Below are positions 42,730 to 51,595 of a stretch of 64,000 bases of DNA, piece by piece (position 1 is the stretch's first letter; each line of letters starts with the position of its first letter). A program made the position numbers and the translations under genes. This DNA comes from G963662905 sp963676725 (GTDB lineage: Bacteria; Bacteroidota; Bacteroidia; Bacteroidales; WRLA01), in the NCBI GenBank assembly GCA_963676725.1, contig OY781463.1:2976001-3040000 (forward strand), written 5' to 3'. The notes beneath the pieces are model-generated. The model did not search any database and was not told the DNA's origin. It worked only from the letters and a program-made list of their open reading frames with translations.

Positions 42730-44034
42730 ATGAAGAAAACAAATAAAAAACTTCTGCTTGTAAATCTCGGATGCTCGAAAAACCTTGTTGATTCAGAAGT
42801 TGTCATGCAACAGGCGAAACTCTCAGGCATTGATGTTCTTTATGGTGAAAATCCAGAAACTGTTGATGCCGTATTGATTAACACCTGTGGTTTTATTGCA
42901 GATGCTAAGGAAGAATCGATTGAAACTATAGTAAATTTTGCAGAAGCAAAAGAAGAAGGGCTTGTCAAACATATTTATGTAATGGGTTGCCTCAGCCAGC
43001 GCTACCGCGATGAATTAAAAAAAGAAATTCCGGAAGTGGATCAATTTTTTGGCGTGGATGAATTTGAGGATGTTGTAAAAAGCCTAGGAGGGAATTTTCG
43101 CAAAGAAAAATTGCACGAACGCTTTCTGACCACACCTTCGCATTATGCTTATTTAAAAATAGCTGAAGGCTGCGACCGCAAATGCTCTTTCTGTGCCATT
43201 CCAATGATTCGCGGGAAGCATTTATCGAGGAGCATTGAAGATATTATGCAGGAAGCAGAATATCTGGCAAAACAAGGCGTAAAAGAAGTAATTCTCATAA
43301 GCCAAGATTTAACATATTATGGCATAGATATTTATAAAAAACAAATGTTGACCGAATTAACAAAACGCCTATCCGATTCGGGCCTTTTTGAATGGATTCG
43401 ATTGCATTATACGTACCCAACTGCTTTTCCACTTGATTTGCTTGCGTTGATGCGTGAGCGCGAAAATATTTGCAATTATATTGATATTCCCCTTCAGCAC
43501 ATCAGCACACCCATTCTAAAATCGATGAAACGCGGCATTGATAGACAGGGAACTCTTGATTTAATGGAGGCCTTCAGAAAGAATATCCCTGATGCAGCTG
43601 TTCGCACAACCTTTATTGTTGGCTATCCCGGCGAAAGTGAGGAAGATTTTGAAGCATTATTGGAATTTATACGCACTTCACGCTTTGAACGTGTTGGTGC
43701 TTTTACATATTCAGAAGAAGAGGATACTGCGGCAGCAAAACTTGCCGACGACGTTCCCGAAGAAGTTAAACAGCTGCGTTTGGAGCAATTGATGGATGTG
43801 CAGCAAGGCATTTCATTGGAACTGAACAAGGCAAAAGAAGGAAAAGTTTTCCGCTGCATCATCGATCGTATTGAAGATGATTTTTATGTCGGGCGAACAG
43901 AATTTGATAGTCCTGAGGTGGACAATGAAGTACTGGTTCCCAGTGAAAAGCATCAATTACAAATTGGAGAATTTTATCCTATTCGAATAATGCAGGCAGA
44001 CTTTTTCGATCTTTATGGAGAATTAGCAGAATAG
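42730..44034 (+). CDS. rimO: Ribosomal protein S12 methylthiotransferase
   Basis: A 434-residue radical-SAM enzyme that adds a methylthio group to a conserved Asp of ribosomal protein uS12. The N-terminal UPF0004 domain (LLVNLGCSKNLVDSEVV, then cluster cysteines in NTCGF and VMGCLSQRY) binds an auxiliary [4Fe-4S]. The radical-SAM domain has the CDRKCSFCAIP signature (CxxxCxxC). The C-terminal TRAM domain (from about residue 370) is likely for substrate binding. NLGCSKNLVDSE is diagnostic for RimO over MiaB. I start at 42730 (MKKTNKK) rather than the longer frame at 42616, because the promoter lies between. In many Bacteroidota rimO follows ftsY; here it is elsewhere. Confidence 0.96.
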   Translation: MKKTNKKLLLVNLGCSKNLVDSEVVMQQAKLSGIDVLYGENPETVDAVLINTCGFIADAKEESIETIVNFAEAKEEGLVKHIYVMGCLSQRYRDELKKEIPEVDQFFGVDEFEDVVKSLGGNFRKEKLHERFLTTPSHYAYLKIAEGCDRKCSFCAIPMIRGKHLSRSIEDIMQEAEYLAKQGVKEVILISQDLTYYGIDIYKKQMLTELTKRLSDSGLFEWIRLHYTYPTAFPLDLLALMRERENICNYIDIPLQHISTPILKSMKRGIDRQGTLDLMEAFRKNIPDAAVRTTFIVGYPGESEEDFEALLEFIRTSRFERVGAFTYSEEEDTAAAKLADDVPEEVKQLRLEQLMDVQQGISLELNKAKEGKVFRCIIDRIEDDFYVGRTEFDSPEVDNEVLVPSEKHQLQIGEFYPIRIMQADFFDLYGELAE

Positions 44035-44051
44035 CTTGTATCGTATACTGA

Positions 44052-44606
44052 TTACAAATCAGAACCCTGAAAAAGTTTTGTCTCGCCATAAGGTTCAACA
44101 GGGCCTTGGAATGAGAGTCTTTCCCCTGACAGCAAATTATTGATGCTGATTTGCGCCAATCCACTTTCTTTTAAGCGAAGGGAAATCATGACCCGGCCAA
44201 CAGCGCCGCTCATCGAAAAAGATAGGGTATAAATATTTCTTTGTTCATCATTATCCTCTTTAATATTTCGCATCTCCCCTTCAATGGTAAATCCTCCCAG
44301 GCCATTATGCCCCATACTTTTCGGCCTTCTTGGTGCAAGCTGTATTATGGCAGAATCCCCTTCAAATTTCAGGAAATTGATTGATTCTTCGGGGAAAGCT
44401 TCTTCCCCTTTTTCAAAAATAATTTTTTCAACAGGAACAACACAACGCCTCGATAGAAGCAGTTGAAGCGCAGCATTATACTCAATGATTTGTTCTTGTT
44501 TCTCTTTTTCTTTTTTGGCTTTCCGTTCTGCCTTTTTATCGACATCCTGAGCAAAAGCAGTGCTCATTAAAAATCCGGCGAGGAGAATAAAAATAATCTT
44601 TTTCAT
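44052..44606 (-). CDS. DUF4251 exported protein, copy 1
   Basis: A 184-residue exported protein. A signal peptide (cleaved near AFAQD) is followed by a Lys/Glu-rich stretch (KKAERKAKKEKEKQE) and a DUF4251-like beta domain with NGLGG and a closing GPVEPYGETKLFQGSDL. It is one of three tandem paralogs (44052-45865). The first 38 residues are identical to copy 2, while the mature parts differ clearly. Function unknown; periplasmic or outer-membrane location is inferred from the signal peptide. A -7 match at 44631-44638 gives it its own promoter. Confidence 0.8.
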   Translation of the reverse strand: MKKIIFILLAGFLMSTAFAQDVDKKAERKAKKEKEKQEQIIEYNAALQLLLSRRCVVPVEKIIFEKGEEAFPEESINFLKFEGDSAIIQLAPRRPKSMGHNGLGGFTIEGEMRNIKEDNDEQRNIYTLSFSMSGAVGRVMISLRLKESGLAQISINNLLSGERLSFQGPVEPYGETKLFQGSDL

Positions 44607-44630
44607 AAAAAGGAAATTTTATGTGAATCT

Positions 44631-44638
44631 CAAAAATA
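44631..44638 (-). promoter_or_regulatory. -7 element of DUF4251 copy 1
   Basis: TATTTTTG on the minus strand, exact TAnnTTTG, leader of about 20 nt. A 14-bp palindrome lies immediately upstream. Confidence 0.5.
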
Positions 44639-44646
44639 AAGAATAA

Positions 44647-44687
44647 TTCCTTGTTTTGATCATCAAAAAGTTCATCAAAACAAGGAA
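44647..44687. repeat. Perfect 14-bp inverted repeat between DUF4251 copies 1 and 2
   Basis: TTCCTTGTTTTGAT (44647-44660) and ATCAAAACAAGGAA (44674-44687) with a 13-base spacer. It lies 27 bases past the stop of copy 2 and overlaps the -33 zone of copy 1, so it could act as terminator stem, operator or both. It lacks a strong T run. Confidence 0.5.
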
Positions 44688-44713
44688 CATGAACGAAGCG
44701 GAACAACAAGCTT

Positions 44714-45268
44714 TTAAAAGTCGGTTCCTTGAAATATTGTAGCATCACCATAGGGTTCAACAACACCAGTCATCGTAAAGCTTGTTCCAGAGTACATCCC
44801 CTGCACCATAATATTTGCCTGATCACTGCCATAAAGATTTACGGTAATCTGGGCGGTACCTACAACACCACTAATTGAAAATGACATTGAAAAATGGTTT
44901 TTTTTCTCATTGGTGCGTTCTTTCACATTACTGATTTTTCCATCGAGGGTAATGCCTCCGAGGCCATTAAAACCAGGGTTCATAGCTGTTCTGGGAGCAA
45001 TTTGCAAAACACCATTTTCGCCCTCTACTTTCAAGAAATTAAGCGCTTCATCAGGAAAAATCTGCTGACCACTTCGAAAAGTAATGGTTTTTGCAGTAAT
45101 GATGAATGACTTTGCTTTCATAATTTTCACTGCTTTTTCATATTTTACCAGTGCTTCCTGCTTTTCTTTTTCTTTTTTGGCTTTCCTTTCCGCCTTTTTA
45201 TCGACATCCTGAGCAAAAGCGGTGCTCATTAAAAATCCGGCGAGGAGAATAAAAATAATCTTTTTCAT
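44714..45268 (-). CDS. DUF4251 exported protein, copy 2
   Basis: A 184-residue paralog of copy 1. I start at MKKIIFILL (45268); the frame is open to 45316, but only this start gives a signal peptide. The signal peptide and basic linker are identical to copy 1. The mature domain (FIITAKTITFRSGQ ... NGLGGITLDG ... GVVEPYGDATIFQGTDF) is related but clearly diverged. No exact -7 element is seen in front, so it may be read from the copy 3 promoter. Function unknown. Confidence 0.8.
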   Translation of the reverse strand: MKKIIFILLAGFLMSTAFAQDVDKKAERKAKKEKEKQEALVKYEKAVKIMKAKSFIITAKTITFRSGQQIFPDEALNFLKVEGENGVLQIAPRTAMNPGFNGLGGITLDGKISNVKERTNEKKNHFSMSFSISGVVGTAQITVNLYGSDQANIMVQGMYSGTSFTMTGVVEPYGDATIFQGTDF

Positions 45269-45343
45269 AATAATTGGTTTTTGGGTGAGTATTGTTTTTA
45301 TTAGACTAGGATCCAAAAGATCACATACACATCAGTTCAATAA

Positions 45344-45865
45344 TTAAGGCGTTCCTTCAAAATAATTTGTGCTGTCGATGGGCATCACATTTCCATCCAT
45401 ATTAATAAGCACATCATTAAAAACACCACGGATATTCACATCGGCACGATTTCCACGAAGTACGCTAATGCGAATATCGGCTGCACCAAAACTACCTTCA
45501 ATCGTAAAATTCATATTGAGTTGTTTATCGGTATTATTCTCCGTCAGGTTAATTACATTTCCTTGGGCAGTAATACCGCCAAGGCCGTTTGCCCCAGGGC
45601 TGGAAGCCACATCAGGAGAAATTTGCAGCACGGCATTTCCTTCATTCATTTTCAGAAAAGTCACACTACCATCTGCAAAAATGGTTTGCCCTCCATTTAC
45701 TATTAAAACATCTGCCGGGATGATGAATGATTGCGCATCGAAAAGTTGTTTGGCTTTTGCAAAATTTTGCTGCCTTTCCTTTTCGCGCATTTCTTTTTTA
45801 GTCTGTGCCGTTAAGCTAACAGAAAATACTGCCAGGAACAGACAAAGTATAAAGCTTTTTTTCAT
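45344..45865 (-). CDS. DUF4251 exported protein, copy 3
   Basis: A 173-residue paralog with a different signal peptide (MKKSFILCLFLAVFSVSLTA) and a shorter basic linker (KKEMREKERQQN). The mature part keeps the family outline: FIIPADVLIVNGGQ, NGLGGITAQG and a final MDGNVMPIDSTNYFEGTP. It is the upstream gene of the tandem array, 75 bases before copy 2. The DUF4251 family is Bacteroidota-specific and of unknown function. Confidence 0.78.
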   Translation of the reverse strand: MKKSFILCLFLAVFSVSLTAQTKKEMREKERQQNFAKAKQLFDAQSFIIPADVLIVNGGQTIFADGSVTFLKMNEGNAVLQISPDVASSPGANGLGGITAQGNVINLTENNTDKQLNMNFTIEGSFGAADIRISVLRGNRADVNIRGVFNDVLINMDGNVMPIDSTNYFEGTP

Positions 45866-45973
45866 GATTTAGATGATTAAGGATTTTGGAATAAAAATAC
45901 AATTTTTATGCCCAAAAGCCAAATTTAAGCTTTATTAAGATATTGACTCGCAATTATTAACAAACCCTAAATT

Positions 45974-47284
45974 CTAGGATTTTTTCTTGCTTAAAAACAC
46001 AATGCCTATTATTGCCGACACAAAAGAGGCCGTAAAAATGCCAATTTTTGATGCTTGTATCAACAAAGGATCTGTAAATGCCAATTGACTAATAAAAATG
46101 GACATAGTAAAACCGATCCCTGCCAGAAAAGCGGCACCAAGAATTTCCCGTCGACCAACACCATCTGGCAAAGTAGAAATTTTTAATCGCAGCATCAATT
46201 CAGTAAACAGTGTAATCCCAAGAGTTTTTCCAAGTACCAAACCCAAAATAATCCCCAAAGAGACAGGGCTGAGCAAAACTTCCATCACATTAGATTCGAT
46301 GAGTACACCGGCATTTGCCAGAGCAAATAATGGTAAAATCACAAAAACGATGATTGGATGCAGAGCATGTTCCAGCTTTTGTAAAGGCGTATGTGCATCA
46401 TCACTCAGGCTTTCGATATTCTCTACGAGTTTTACCTGTTTCTTGGTCAACAGAGTATTATCATTTGGCTCAACCCTTTTAAAAATTGAAAGCATTTGAC
46501 TTAATTTTTTAATAAACGTATCCTCATCCACTTTTGGACGCGCCGGTATTGTTAAAGCAATGAGCACGCCTGCAATGGTAGCATGCACCCCTGAATAAAC
46601 AAAAGAAAGCCACACTCCCGCCAAACCTACAACTGCATAAAAGGTTGTTCTTCGAACACCTATTTTATTAGCAAACAATAAGATACTAATAAATACCAAT
46701 GCATTAATCAGTTCAACAAAATCAATACTTTCCGTATAGAAAATGGCAATTACTAAAATAGCGCCCAAATCGTCGGCAATGGCCAGCGCCGTTAAAAAAA
46801 TCTTCAAGTTAATATTGACCCGGTCGCCCAGAAGCGCTAAAATTCCGAGGGCAAAAGCAATATCAGTAGCCATTGGAACGCCCCAGCCATCAATATATTC
46901 GGCAGCGCCACCAATTGTAATAACATAAATAAGTGCCGGAACCAGCATACCGCCAATAGCAGCTCCAATCGGCAGCATCGCTTTTCGCGGCGAACTCAGC
47001 TCCCCTCCAATTACTTCGCGTTTAATCTCCAGACCAACCGTAAAGAAAAATAAAGCCATCAGCCCGTCATTAATCCAATGATGAAGATTTTTGGATAAAC
47101 TAAAATCACCAAAATGAATAGAAAAATCGGTATCGTACCATAAATGATTATAGGAATCATAGCCCCCTGTATTTACCCAAATTAAGGCGGCAAAGGTGGC
47201 AAGAATCAATAAAATGCCGCCGATAGCTTGTTCACTGATAAAGTGTTTTATGGAAAATGAATTCAAAAATTTAGATTTTTTCAT
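45974..47284 (-). CDS. nhaA: Na+/H+ antiporter NhaA
   Basis: A 436-residue inner-membrane protein that exchanges about two protons for one sodium ion and supports pH and salt homeostasis. The two essential Asp regions are visible: ATDIAFALG (Asp of helix IV-V assembly) and ALAIADDLGAI (adjacent Asp pair). FFFTVGLEIKREVIGGELS and a C-terminal GIGFTMSIFISQLAF are family signatures. A longer cytoplasmic loop (about residues 245-290) is present compared with E. coli NhaA. It stands alone; a one-mismatch -7 element (TATCTTTA) lies about 80 bases upstream. Confidence 0.96.
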   Translation of the reverse strand: MKKSKFLNSFSIKHFISEQAIGGILLILATFAALIWVNTGGYDSYNHLWYDTDFSIHFGDFSLSKNLHHWINDGLMALFFFTVGLEIKREVIGGELSSPRKAMLPIGAAIGGMLVPALIYVITIGGAAEYIDGWGVPMATDIAFALGILALLGDRVNINLKIFLTALAIADDLGAILVIAIFYTESIDFVELINALVFISILLFANKIGVRRTTFYAVVGLAGVWLSFVYSGVHATIAGVLIALTIPARPKVDEDTFIKKLSQMLSIFKRVEPNDNTLLTKKQVKLVENIESLSDDAHTPLQKLEHALHPIIVFVILPLFALANAGVLIESNVMEVLLSPVSLGIILGLVLGKTLGITLFTELMLRLKISTLPDGVGRREILGAAFLAGIGFTMSIFISQLAFTDPLLIQASKIGIFTASFVSAIIGIVFLSKKKS

Positions 47285-47577
47285 ACACTCTTAAGTATTA
47301 TTGCATTATAGGATAAACAAGTCCAAGCATAAAAAGCCAGCATTGTTATTCATTTTTAAAGTGGCGTAAAGATAAAATATTTTATAAAAACCATTGTCTA
47401 AAGAAGATCCGCTTCTTACAAAAATAGCAAAGATGACCAGATAATTTAACAGATTGATCATGACGCTACCCAAACCATAGGAACAAAAATACTATTGACT
47501 GATAACATAATGAAACAGGCAGAAACAATATTCGAGGGAAAGCGGCGTTTTTGCCATAGTATATAAATTCGACAGAC

Positions 47578-49107
47578 TTGGACATTTACCTAAGAAAAAG
47601 ACGCTGGAAATGGTTTTTAATGGGCGCAGCCGTTCTGATTGTTCTCGCCACATTTATTTATACAAACAGGGTTATTCGGCTTGTTGGCTCAGAAGAACGT
47701 GAAAATGTGAAAATTTGGGCAGATGCAATTCACCGCAAAGCCAGTCTGGTGAATTATACCGAAGGATTTTTCGAGCAAATTGCCAGCGAGGAGCGTCGCA
47801 GGGTAGAACTTCTTGCTCAGGCATACAAAAAGCTGATTAGTGCTACAAATGATGCAGACTTAAGTTTTTACCTCGATATTGTTTCAAATAATAAGAATAT
47901 TCCGGTTGTAATGACCGACGAAAACAGCCGCATTATTAATGCCACAAATGTAGACAGTGCAATCGACAGTCTGACCTACTTAAAAGGGGAAGCACTGCTC
48001 TCCTTTGCCAAATACCGGCCAATTGTAGTAAATTATTATGAAGAAAAAAAGAACTTTCTCTACTACAAAGACTCTCGCTTATTTTCAGAGCTGAAGGCTG
48101 TTTTGGATGATCTTACTCAATCTTTCTTTGATGAAGTCGCCAGCAATACTGCTAGTGTTCCGGTAATTATTACTGATTCATTGGTGCAAAAAATATATGC
48201 CAGCGGAAACATCCCAAATGGCAATCTTGACGATCCTCAATATCTGAAACAGTTGCTTCAGGAAATGCAGGACGAAAACGAACCGATTGTTGTTCGTCTT
48301 ACAGGTCAGGGCACACGTTATATATACTATCTAAACTCCGGGCTTCTTACCGAGCTTAGGCTTTACCCTTATGTGCAATTTGCAATTATCGGGCTCTTCT
48401 TGCTTGTTGCATATTTTCTTTTTAGCACGGCGCGAAAAGCAGAACAAAATCAGGTTTGGGTAGGAATGTCAAAAGAAACAGCGCATCAATTGGGCACACC
48501 TTTATCGAGTATGATGGCATGGATCGAACTTCTTAAAATTGATGATCAAAATAAAGAACAAGCACTCACCGAGCTATTAAACGACATCGACAGATTGCAA
48601 GTCATTACCGACAGGTTTTCGAAAATTGGATCCATTCCCAAGCTCCATATCGAGGATATAGGCACCGTTTTGCAGGAAAACGTAAATTATTTCAAAAGAC
48701 GCACATCCAGCAAAATCCATTTTCACCTTTCGCTGCCTGATGAAATTATTGAAGTACCTCTGAATAAACCATTATTTAACTGGGTGATTGAGAATCTGTT
48801 CAGAAATGCCGTAGATGCCATGACCGGTTCCGGAAAAATCAATATTAACCTCAGCACAGAAGGGCGCAACATTCTGCTCGATATAAGTGATACAGGAAAA
48901 GGTATTTCGCGCAGACGTTTTAAAACCATTTTCAGCCCGGGATACACTAGCAAGAAACGCGGTTGGGGACTTGGTCTTTCCCTCGCTCGAAGAATTATTG
49001 GCGAATACCATCACGGAAAAATATTTGTTAAGGCCTCAACACTGAATGAAGGCACAACCTTTCGCATCATTCTCCATAAAAGTAAGCTCTTAAATCCGGG
49101 AATATAA
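47578..49107 (+). CDS. Membrane sensor histidine kinase
   Basis: A 509-residue kinase. It starts at a TTG (47578), because an in-frame stop lies just upstream and no ATG comes before the basic head RKRRWKWF; the next ATG (47620) would cut into the first membrane helix. A periplasmic region of about 240 residues follows (helix at 12-28, second helix at about 268-285). The kinase core has MSKETAHQLGTPLSSM (phospho-acceptor His), LFRNAVDAM, DTGKGI and RGWGLGLSL. The domain order is typical of an unassigned Bacteroidota kinase group. It is 154 bases before the H-NOX gene; the two may work together, but a -7 element in between suggests separate transcription. Confidence 0.88.
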   Translation: MDIYLRKRRWKWFLMGAAVLIVLATFIYTNRVIRLVGSEERENVKIWADAIHRKASLVNYTEGFFEQIASEERRRVELLAQAYKKLISATNDADLSFYLDIVSNNKNIPVVMTDENSRIINATNVDSAIDSLTYLKGEALLSFAKYRPIVVNYYEEKKNFLYYKDSRLFSELKAVLDDLTQSFFDEVASNTASVPVIITDSLVQKIYASGNIPNGNLDDPQYLKQLLQEMQDENEPIVVRLTGQGTRYIYYLNSGLLTELRLYPYVQFAIIGLFLLVAYFLFSTARKAEQNQVWVGMSKETAHQLGTPLSSMMAWIELLKIDDQNKEQALTELLNDIDRLQVITDRFSKIGSIPKLHIEDIGTVLQENVNYFKRRTSSKIHFHLSLPDEIIEVPLNKPLFNWVIENLFRNAVDAMTGSGKININLSTEGRNILLDISDTGKGISRRRFKTIFSPGYTSKKRGWGLGLSLARRIIGEYHHGKIFVKASTLNEGTTFRIILHKSKLLNPGI

Positions 49108-49159
49108 GCAAAAGAATACGCTTTTTATCCTTTAAGTATGATTTTTGGCAATCCTTTCG

Positions 49160-49167
49160 TATATTTG
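49160..49167 (+). promoter_or_regulatory. -7 element of the H-NOX operon
   Basis: TATATTTG, exact TAnnTTTG, about 95 bases before the ATG at 49262. Confidence 0.5.
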
Positions 49168-49261
49168 TTCAAGATCAACGATACATATCCATACTTTGTT
49201 TGGCCGATATTGATCACAATACAATGAGTAGATAGAGATTTTTTTACGAATAAAAACGCTT

Positions 49262-49801
49262 ATGAAAGGGATTGTTTTTACAGAATTTCTTGAGATGGTA
49301 GAAGAAAAATTTGGCTTTGAAATTGCCGACTCCATCATTGAAAAATCCAATCTAAAATCGGGTGGTTCCTATACTTCTGTAGGCACTTACCCACACGAAG
49401 AGATGGTGCAGTTGCTGACGCATTTATCGGAGGAAAGCGGGCTTCAAGCAGCTGATTTACTCGAAACTTTCGGTTTATACCTCTTTGGACGCTTTGCCGA
49501 ACTGTATGGCGTCTTTTTTGAAAATAAAACGAATTCCTTCGATTTTCTAAGTGGTATTGAAAACTACATCCATGTAGAAGTAAAAAAACTCTATCCTGAT
49601 GCACAACTACCCAGGATTGATGCGCACAAAATTGATGAGAAAAGGATGGAACTTACTTATTATTCGACGCGGAAACTGGCTTCATTGGCACATGGGCTTA
49701 TGAATGGCTGCTTCCAACACTTCAAGGAAAACATCAGTATTGAACAAAAAAAACTAAAGCCCGATGGTAGTGAGGTGCTTTTTATTCTGACGATTCAATA
49801 A
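49262..49801 (+). CDS. H-NOX heme nitric-oxide sensor
   Basis: A 179-residue stand-alone heme-NO/oxygen-binding domain. MKGIVFTEFLEMVEEKFG opens the fold. His104 in ENYIHVEVKKLYPDA is the proximal heme ligand, and Tyr133-Ser135-Arg137 (YYSTR) form the YxSxR motif that holds the heme propionates. The distal position that is Tyr in oxygen-binding H-NOX (five residues after the Arg) is Leu142, so NO selectivity is likely by family logic. Stand-alone H-NOX proteins usually inhibit a partner kinase when NO is bound. The hybrid kinase gene starts 7 bases after the stop, an obvious partner. Confidence 0.95.
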   Translation: MKGIVFTEFLEMVEEKFGFEIADSIIEKSNLKSGGSYTSVGTYPHEEMVQLLTHLSEESGLQAADLLETFGLYLFGRFAELYGVFFENKTNSFDFLSGIENYIHVEVKKLYPDAQLPRIDAHKIDEKRMELTYYSTRKLASLAHGLMNGCFQHFKENISIEQKKLKPDGSEVLFILTIQ

Positions 49802-49808
49802 TAAAACT

Positions 49809-51161
49809 ATGAGCCTTGACGATGCACTAAAACGCAGCTTAATCCGTGAACGCAAAGCCCGCAAGGAAGCCGAAGCAATCATGGAGCAAAAATCCCTGGA
49901 ACTTTATAATGTGAATAAGGAGCTTCGAGAACTGAACAATAATCTCGAAAAAATCATTGAAGAGAGAACCCATGAGATTGAAGAATCGCGTAAAAGCATG
50001 CGCAAAGCAAAGGAAGAAGCCGAGCAGGCCACTATGGCAAAATCTGTTTTTCTCTCAAACATGAGCCACGAAATCAGAACTCCACTCAATGGAATAATCG
50101 GACTCACTTCATTAATGCTTTCAGAAAACAAACAGGAAGCGCTGGATGAAATGCTGAAATCGGTGAAATATTCAGCCGATAACCTTCTTGGAATTATCAA
50201 TGATATACTCGATCTATCGAAAATTGAAGCAGGAAAAGTAGAATTTGAGAAAATCCCTTTCTCACTAAAACATATGATTGATAGCATTAGAGATGCCTTT
50301 AACTTTAAAGCACGGGAAAAAAAACTCGGTTTTTCTATTCATATCGATGAAGATGTCCCTTTGTATCTTTATGGAGATCGAGTGAAACTCAATCAGATAC
50401 TCAACAACCTTATTGGAAATGCGTTTAAATTCACAGAAAAAGGATCAATTCGCTTAAGCATCTCTTCGGAGGGCACAAACAATGGCTACAGCCATCTCAA
50501 ATTTTGCGTGAAAGACACCGGAATAGGCATCAAACCAGAAAAGCAAAATGCTGTTTTTGAAAGCTTTACACAATCAAGCGCAAGCACTACACGTAAATAT
50601 GGCGGCACAGGCCTTGGACTTACCATCACAAAAAAACTTGTTGAACTTCAAAATGGTCAAATTCTACTCCGAAGTGAAGTAGGCAAAGGCAGCGAATTTG
50701 AATTTAACTTGCCCTGTAAAACAATGACCGAAGAAGCTTTTAGAAAACAAGAAGAAAAAGCATTCCATTTCACTCCATTTGAAAAAACACGAATTCTTGT
50801 TGCCGAAGACAACAAAATTAATCAGTTTGTTATTTCAAACATCCTAAAAAAGTGGAATTTAGAAGCTGATATTGCTAATAATGGCAAAGAAGCCCTAGAT
50901 TATCTAGCAGGATTTTCGTACGCATTTGTGCTTATGGACATTCAAATGCCAGAACTCGACGGCATGGAAACAACAAAAGCACTTCGAAAAGGCAGCGCAG
51001 GTCAGATAAATCAAAATATCCCTGTAATTGCATTAACGGCGAATGCCTTTAAAGATATTTCTGCTCAGGCTACAGAGGCAGGCATGACAGACTTTTCCAC
51101 GAAACCAATCCAACCAAAAGATTTATATATAAAAATAAAAAATATACTTCAGGATGCATAA
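49809..51161 (+). CDS. Cytosolic hybrid histidine kinase partnered with H-NOX
   Basis: A 450-residue soluble hybrid kinase. Residues about 10-75 form a charged coiled coil, with no sensor domain or membrane helix. HisKA has FLSNMSHEIRTPLNG (His87), HATPase_c has NNLIGNAFKFT, DTGIGI and GGTGLGLTI. A receiver domain closes it, with VAEDNKINQF (Glu333, Asp334) and the phospho-acceptor Asp377 in LMDIQMPELDG. The lack of its own sensor fits regulation by the H-NOX protein. This HnoK-like arrangement is known from other bacteria. No Hpt or DNA-binding output gene is present, so the phosphorelay target must be elsewhere. It overlaps the PAS gene by 8 bases. Confidence 0.95.
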   Translation: MSLDDALKRSLIRERKARKEAEAIMEQKSLELYNVNKELRELNNNLEKIIEERTHEIEESRKSMRKAKEEAEQATMAKSVFLSNMSHEIRTPLNGIIGLTSLMLSENKQEALDEMLKSVKYSADNLLGIINDILDLSKIEAGKVEFEKIPFSLKHMIDSIRDAFNFKAREKKLGFSIHIDEDVPLYLYGDRVKLNQILNNLIGNAFKFTEKGSIRLSISSEGTNNGYSHLKFCVKDTGIGIKPEKQNAVFESFTQSSASTTRKYGGTGLGLTITKKLVELQNGQILLRSEVGKGSEFEFNLPCKTMTEEAFRKQEEKAFHFTPFEKTRILVAEDNKINQFVISNILKKWNLEADIANNGKEALDYLAGFSYAFVLMDIQMPELDGMETTKALRKGSAGQINQNIPVIALTANAFKDISAQATEAGMTDFSTKPIQPKDLYIKIKNILQDA

Positions 51162-51594
51162 AGCTCAAAATATGGAAGCATTTTATAAAGATCTCCTGAG
51201 CCACCTGCCTTATGCTCTGGCGGTTGTGCATACAGATGGGTTAATAAGCTATACGAATAAAGCCTTTGCCCAGCTTTTTTCCACAGAAAATGAAACGATA
51301 AATCAACTGTGCGGGCAGGCATTGGGCTGCACATATTTTAATAAAGCAAGCACTGAGGAACAAATCTTCCGTTGCGCCCATTGTGAAATAAAAAAGATTA
51401 TTGCCTTGGCCGAAAAAGGGCAAACAGTAAAAAACCGACTCTTTAATAAAAACCTAAATATTCATGGGGAAACTAAGCTTCATTTGCTCTCGGTGAGCTC
51501 GGTACTACTTTCGAACAATCGATTGTTAATGATCTTTGATGATCAGAGCGATAGCGGCCGTGAAGCTCTAAAATATAGTGAGGGCACTCTCTGA
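51154..51594 (+). CDS. Small PAS-domain protein with four cysteines
   Basis: A 146-residue cytosolic protein. A PAS-like fold starts at about residue 14 (HLPYALAVVHTDGLISYTNKAF). Four Cys stand at positions 53, 59, 74 and 77 (LCGQALGCTYF, then FRCAHCEIKK). The pattern resembles PAS proteins with a GC...CxxC insert near signalling kinases and could bind a metal or iron-sulfur cluster, or act as a redox switch; this is inference. There is no output domain. Its start lies inside the end of the hybrid kinase gene and its stop is one base before hemW, so it belongs to the H-NOX operon. A second start at residue 7 (MEAFYKD) is possible. Confidence 0.75.
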   Translation: MHKAQNMEAFYKDLLSHLPYALAVVHTDGLISYTNKAFAQLFSTENETINQLCGQALGCTYFNKASTEEQIFRCAHCEIKKIIALAEKGQTVKNRLFNKNLNIHGETKLHLLSVSSVLLSNNRLLMIFDDQSDSGREALKYSEGTL

Positions 51595-51595
51595 T

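Noticed and set aside
45369..45872. 167-residue antisense frame over DUF4251 copy 3
   Set aside because: The minus-strand gene has a signal peptide and paralogs; the antisense frame has neither.
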